This document shows, in pieces, positions 56,701 through 62,700 of a stretch of DNA of 64,000 nucleotides (position 1 is the first letter of the stretch; the number at the start of each line of letters is the position of its first letter). Origin of the DNA: a virus; the IMG/VR virus record IMGVR_UViG_3300026534_000035, positions 16,458 through 80,457 of that record. One strand, 5' to 3'. The notes under the pieces were generated by a model that was not told the origin of the DNA, searched no databases, and saw only the letters and a list, made by a program, of their open reading frames with translations. The position numbers and the translations under genes were made by a program.

Positions 56701-59700
56701 ATGTCTGCAGCTATAGGCAGAGCTGCTAGGTGGGGAGCAGCATCTACTATTGTTTATGGTGGCGCTAGGAAGTTATTAGATACCATTAAATTAGTGGCTG
56801 ATGTTGAGACTGAGATGTCTAAGTTGAGAATGGTAATGAACTCTGTTACTACTGATTTTGGTAGAATGGAGAAATCAGCTATAGAGATGGCAAAAGCATA
56901 TGGTGTGCCTATAAAAAATGTATTAGAAGGTATGCGTATTTTTGCTCAACAGGGTTTGAAACAGTCTGAGGTTATAGATAAAACACGTACAGCAACTCTG
57001 GCAGTAAATGTTACTACATTAAATGCTAAAGATGCTACAGAAGCTCTTACTGCGGCTACTAAAGCTTATGGGAAGGAAGGGCAAAGTGCTCTTAGGTTTT
57101 TGGATTCATGGTCAGAAGTAGAGGCTCGTCACGCTATTACAGCAGCTGATATGGCAGACGCCATTAAAAAATCGGCTTCAGCCGCAAAAAATGCCGGCTT
57201 TACTTTTGATCAACTAAATGGAATTGTAGCAGCTATTGGATCTACTACACGACAAACAGGTAAAGAGATTGGAACTTCTACTAGATTTATTTTTAGACGG
57301 CTGACTTCTGATAGAGGCCCAAAAGCGTTGGCCAAAATAGGAATTCCAACTGTTACTGGTACAGGGGAACTTAGAAAAGGATTTGATGTCTTAGATGATT
57401 TAGCTAAAAAATGGGACACTTTAACCCATGCCCAGAAAATGAATATTGCTCAGGCTGTTGGTGGCACCCGACAATATAACTCGGTTTTGGTTTTAATGGA
57501 TCATTGGGATGAGGCATTACAAGCTATAAAGCATAGTACAGATTCAAAGGGTTCAGCAGAAAGACGAAATGCTGAAATAATGAAAACCTATACTAAGCAG
57601 CTTGAACAAATGAAACAAACTGCTTCTGAGACAGCCATTCAATTTGGAAAGTTATTTTTACCCTTAGCTAAAACAAGTGTTAAGGGAATAAAAATGTTTT
57701 TGGAAGTTATTAATTCTATTCCAACAAGTATTAAATTTGCTATGGGTGCCGCGGTTGCTTTTATGGCTTATTTAGCAAAAGGGCACACACTTATTCAGAA
57801 TTTAGTAGACTCTTTTAGATCAGGCGAAGTAGCTCTGTCTGGGTTTTTTAAAGCTATGAAAACTGGTTTTAAAGTAGGGATGTTTGAAGTATTTGGTTTC
57901 GGTAAGAAAAATGATCCATTATTGAAAGGATTACACACTATAGGTGATACTATTCAAGGTGCTTTTGGTAAAAAACAAGGGATGACTTTGAATAATTTTC
58001 AATCATCTCTTGGTAAACTTGGATATGTTGCTACAGAAGTATCAAAAGCATTCAATAAAATGGTTATAGGTAACACTTTAAGCGGAGCTGCTACAGCTAC
58101 TGGTTTGGCTGGTAAAGGGTTTGAGAAAACAGGTAAATTTGTAAGAAATACTTTTGGTGTAGAGGGTTTTACTAATACAATCAATGCTGCCCGCGCGGGG
58201 AAAGATATTCTAACATCTAAAGGGGCTTTTAAGGCAATTAGCGAAGGCGGACTTTCAGGATTAAAAGATATTTTTGGTGGAGCTATGGGTATTGGTGCGG
58301 AATTTGTTGGAATGTCATCTACTCTAGTTGGTAAGTTTTTGGATTATTTGAGTAAGAAATTAGGTGTTGCTGCTGGTGCATTCATAAAGAAATTTGCTGC
58401 TGAGAATACAACCTTTATGAAGGCCGTAACTCCTATGGTTGCTACAGTAATGGCTATGTATCCTGCTTTGAAAGGAATTGCTCATTACTGGAGAAAAATG
58501 ACAATGTCTGCTCAGGATTACGAGAAGGCATTGTATGCATCTATAAGAACTAATTCTGAGCAATTAGATGCTCTAAAGAAAATTAGTTACGAATATAAAT
58601 CAATTGATAAATTGGTACATAAAGCTAATTTAGCACGTAAGCCACAAGTTAAAGCTGAACAAATGCGACTTGGTACTTATGTTGATCCATTAGTAACTAT
58701 GGGAAAGGTTCAGGTTAGGTTGGTAGATGTTAATAATAGACTAGCAAAAGCTAATAGTAGTTTAATAGTGGGATATGACCAATTAGGAAATGCAGTTTTT
58801 AAAGCTAGAGGAAATGTTGAAGACTATATAAAAACACTTCAAAAAGTGAGGACTAAGAAAGGTTTAGAAACCTCTATGGAAGTGTTAAGTAAGTATGTCC
58901 ATGATTTGTCCCAAACAGGAGGGTTTGAAACAGCTAAAAAAGTTATTAAGGATTTACTTGAGGAAGTTCCTGTTGTTGGAGAGAAACTGGCTAAACCAAT
59001 AAAACTGTCTCCCATTAAAGTGGTTGAATTGGCAGTTAAAAAGCTTAATAGACTAGTAGCAATTAAAAATAAATATCCATTATCTAATGCAGTTGACTCT
59101 GATATAAAACGTTTACAAGAAAAATTGATAGCTGCTAAAAAAGCTTTAAAAACCACTTATGAAGGGATGCAGAATGTATTTAAAAATAGATTGGATTTTA
59201 CTGGATTAAGTAGAAAAGAAATAGAAAGTATACTTAGTTCTAAAGTATTTAAAGATGCTTACAAAGTAATGATTAAATTAGATCCTCAATATCAGATAAA
59301 AGGTATTAAGGGTCAAATAACGGCTGGGGATCTTCAAGGGTCAGAAATTCTAAAACAAATTTTTCCTAAAATTTCTGGAATGATAGGGCCACGTAAAAAT
59401 CTTACGGAGGCTTATTTAGCTCAAGCAGGAATTAGTGCTAGACGGCCTAATAAACAAGGAAAGATTATGGCTCAGTCTGGAGATATTGTTACTTTAACTG
59501 GTCCTGGGGAACGTATGTTAAGTGCTGCGGGTGGTCAAGCAGTGCTAGAATTTAAGAAAACTGCTGAAGGTATTGGCAGGTGGTTGTTGACCTATGTAGA
59601 TAAGAAAACAGGAGAAATTAAAAGTAAGCCTTTTAATGCTATGACACAAATAGCTAATGTTGAGAAAATTTTTCCTACATTTAAAGCACAACGAGACTTG

Positions 59701-62700
59701 AGAGAAAGAATAGATGCTCTTTCCGAAATAGTGAGTGGTGCGGCCGCGGGCCTTAAAGGTGTAGGAGCTAAACCTTTTAAAAAGAACCTTTCTTTGGGAG
59801 AAAGATTCTTTAGTGGTATACCAACATCTACTTTGATACAAGCTAACAAAGGTTTTGAGCTTAAAACCACTCCAAAGGGTATGCAACCATTTTATGGTAA
59901 TATTGAATTTCAGAAAAAATGGCCAGAAGAGTTTAGAAAATATTACCAAAAACCACTGGAAGAGTATAATAAACAACTTGAGACTTTAAAAGGTCGTAAA
60001 CTTACTGGGTTAGGTCCTAAAGCTACGGCTGTTAGCAAGGAGACCGCTGCTGAATTAGCTAAGAAGCGAGCACTCATTGAAAACAATCAAGTGGTTTTTC
60101 AATATAGGGCTGCTTTAATGGATCTAAATAAGACTTTAGAAGAAAACATTAGAACTGTTGAAGCCAATGTAGCTATTGAGAAGGATAGACAAAGATTAGA
60201 AAAAGAAACAAGTGGTTACATGAAAGGTGTTGCAAAAGGATTTGATGCTATTAACTTAGGTATTCAAGATTTTAATAAACTTACTGCATTACAAAGAACT
60301 TTGCGTACTAGTTCTACCGCACGAGAAGCGGCAGGAAATATTCTTACTGCTCAAACACGTCGTTCGGGTGCTATGGAAAACATTAGCTCAATAGAGAAAT
60401 CTATACAAGCTATAAAAGGGATTACTGCACCAGCAAAAGGGTTTGGTACCATTATGTCTGCTAAACAAAGAGCGCAGTATGTAGAGCTGGTTTCTGCAGG
60501 TGCCAACAAAGATACTGCGATGCTAGCTGTTAGCAGTAAAAACATAGAAGTTAATACGAAAGATACAGTAACAGAGCTTAAAAAGGCAGGAGAGTTTTTA
60601 AGAGGGATTTATGAAAGAACAGTTGAACCAAGGTATGGAGTTGATGCTGCTCTTGGTGAGCTTAAAGACCTTCTTTCAAAACCTTTAAAAATGACCTTTT
60701 TAAAAAGAGACTTTCTAACTCCTCATTTTTATGATAAGCCAGGCCTAATTGTTAGAGCCATGAATAAAATCTTTGGGTATGAGGATAGGATGAGAAGTAA
60801 AGGTAATTTGAAAGGAGTGGCCTATGCAGAAAAACAATTAGACCGTCTGGCCAAAGAATTAGTCTATTATACTGGTAGTATAGAAAAGGCCAGACAGACG
60901 GTAGAAAAGTATAGTGGCTATAGTGGCGGCAAAGTAAAAGCTAATGAAATTGAACAACGACTTTATAAAGGTTTAAATTCAGAACAGTTTGTACAGGATT
61001 TAAGTAGCGCTGTTAAAGAAAGTAATAAGAAGGCTTGGTTTTCTTTTACTAAGAAAACTCCTGTTAAAAAAAGTGATGCTTATGAAACGTATAAAAAGTT
61101 AGAAGAAGAAGGTAAAAAACCTTGGCATGATACAGCTAAGAATACATTGAAGACTTATGCTGTTTTAGGAGCCTATAGTGCATTTAGAAAAGGGGCTTAT
61201 AATAAAACTTATAAAGTTTTAAAAGAGCAAGCAGATTATATCCACCAACAACTTAAAATTGGAAAACTTACCAATGCCAAAAAGATAGCTCTAAGTAAAA
61301 AACTTATCTTTTTGAATGAGGGAATGAAAAAAGAAACCTCCAAAATTCAGCTAGCTAAGTTGATCCAAACAGGGGCTATGGTTAGTGGCGGTGGCATGGC
61401 AGTTGCTAGGGTATTGGGACTCAGTAGTACTGCTCAAAAAGTAGTGGGCGGCGGCGCCGGCGGAGTTTATGCAGCTATAAAAGCATACAAATTACTGGGT
61501 AAAAAAATTCCTGTGTCTTTGGAGAAGGCGTTTAATGCAGTTGAGGAAAAATTACAAGAGAGACAAAAAACTGCTGGTAAAACAGGTGGTTGGGTGATTA
61601 AAAAAGTATTGGATTTTAAGATAGCTTCTAAACTTAATGAGTTAAATAAAGAGGCTCAAAAATTTGCTGAAACTCAAACAGGTGTAAAAACAGAACAGTT
61701 AGCTAGTTATACCAAAGAAGCCCGTGCTAGAATAGATAAGATGAGCAAGCCAGAAAGGGCAAGAGAAGTAGAGAAATTAAGACGAGAAGCATCTGCTGCA
61801 TCAGGAAGAAGATCTGTTATTAGTGATGCTATTTTGGCTAGTATAGTAGGGACTGCTGTAGGCTATTTAGCTAAACAAGGTTCTTTAAGAACACAAGTGG
61901 CTGATAGAACAAAATTAGCAGAGAAGCAATCACGCGCAATTGATGAGTTTAGGAAGAAGTATCCTAAAGAGTTTGAGAAAGTTCTTGAAAGAAGTATAAA
62001 AAAGAGTTTACCGCCTGAAGTAGTTCAGACTCGTAAAAAAACGGAAGAAGCTAAGGCTAAATTTAGTCTAGTTAATCCTGCTTTGTCTCCAGAAGATGAA
62101 AGAAAACGAATTTTAAAGAAGGCTCAAGAAGATAAAAAAATTAATGAACTTGAGGTTAAAAGATTAAATAAAATAACTTCAACTAATAAAAAGATACTTA
62201 ATGATGAAGTTGGTACTTCTAAAATTCGTATAGCTAAAGAACAAACATATGATAATATTAGAAGAAGAAATTTAGAACGTACCGTAAAAGCATTTAGCAG
62301 ACCTGAGGCTGGGCCTGGTTTGCGTGGTTTTATTGGACCTGCTCCAGTAATTAGATCAGACAAAGAGTTAAGCACCCAACAAAGACTTTATAAAGAGGCG
62401 CCTTCTAATATTAAGGATGCTATAAATAAAACTACATTATTAAATTCAACTTTGGGCGACCTTAGCGATGCTTATGCTAAGCAAATGGGGGATATTCAAG
62501 GTAATATTAAAACTATTCATACTTTAATTGAGGAAAGAAAACGGTATCAAGATGAACTTAAGAAAACCCCCTCTACAGACACAGAGAAAAGAACACAACT
62601 TTCTGATAGTATTACTAGAGATAATGAAGCAATTAAAACTTTAACAAAAAGAATTCAAGAACAAAGAGATGTAGCCATAAAATACAGAGAAGAATTACTA

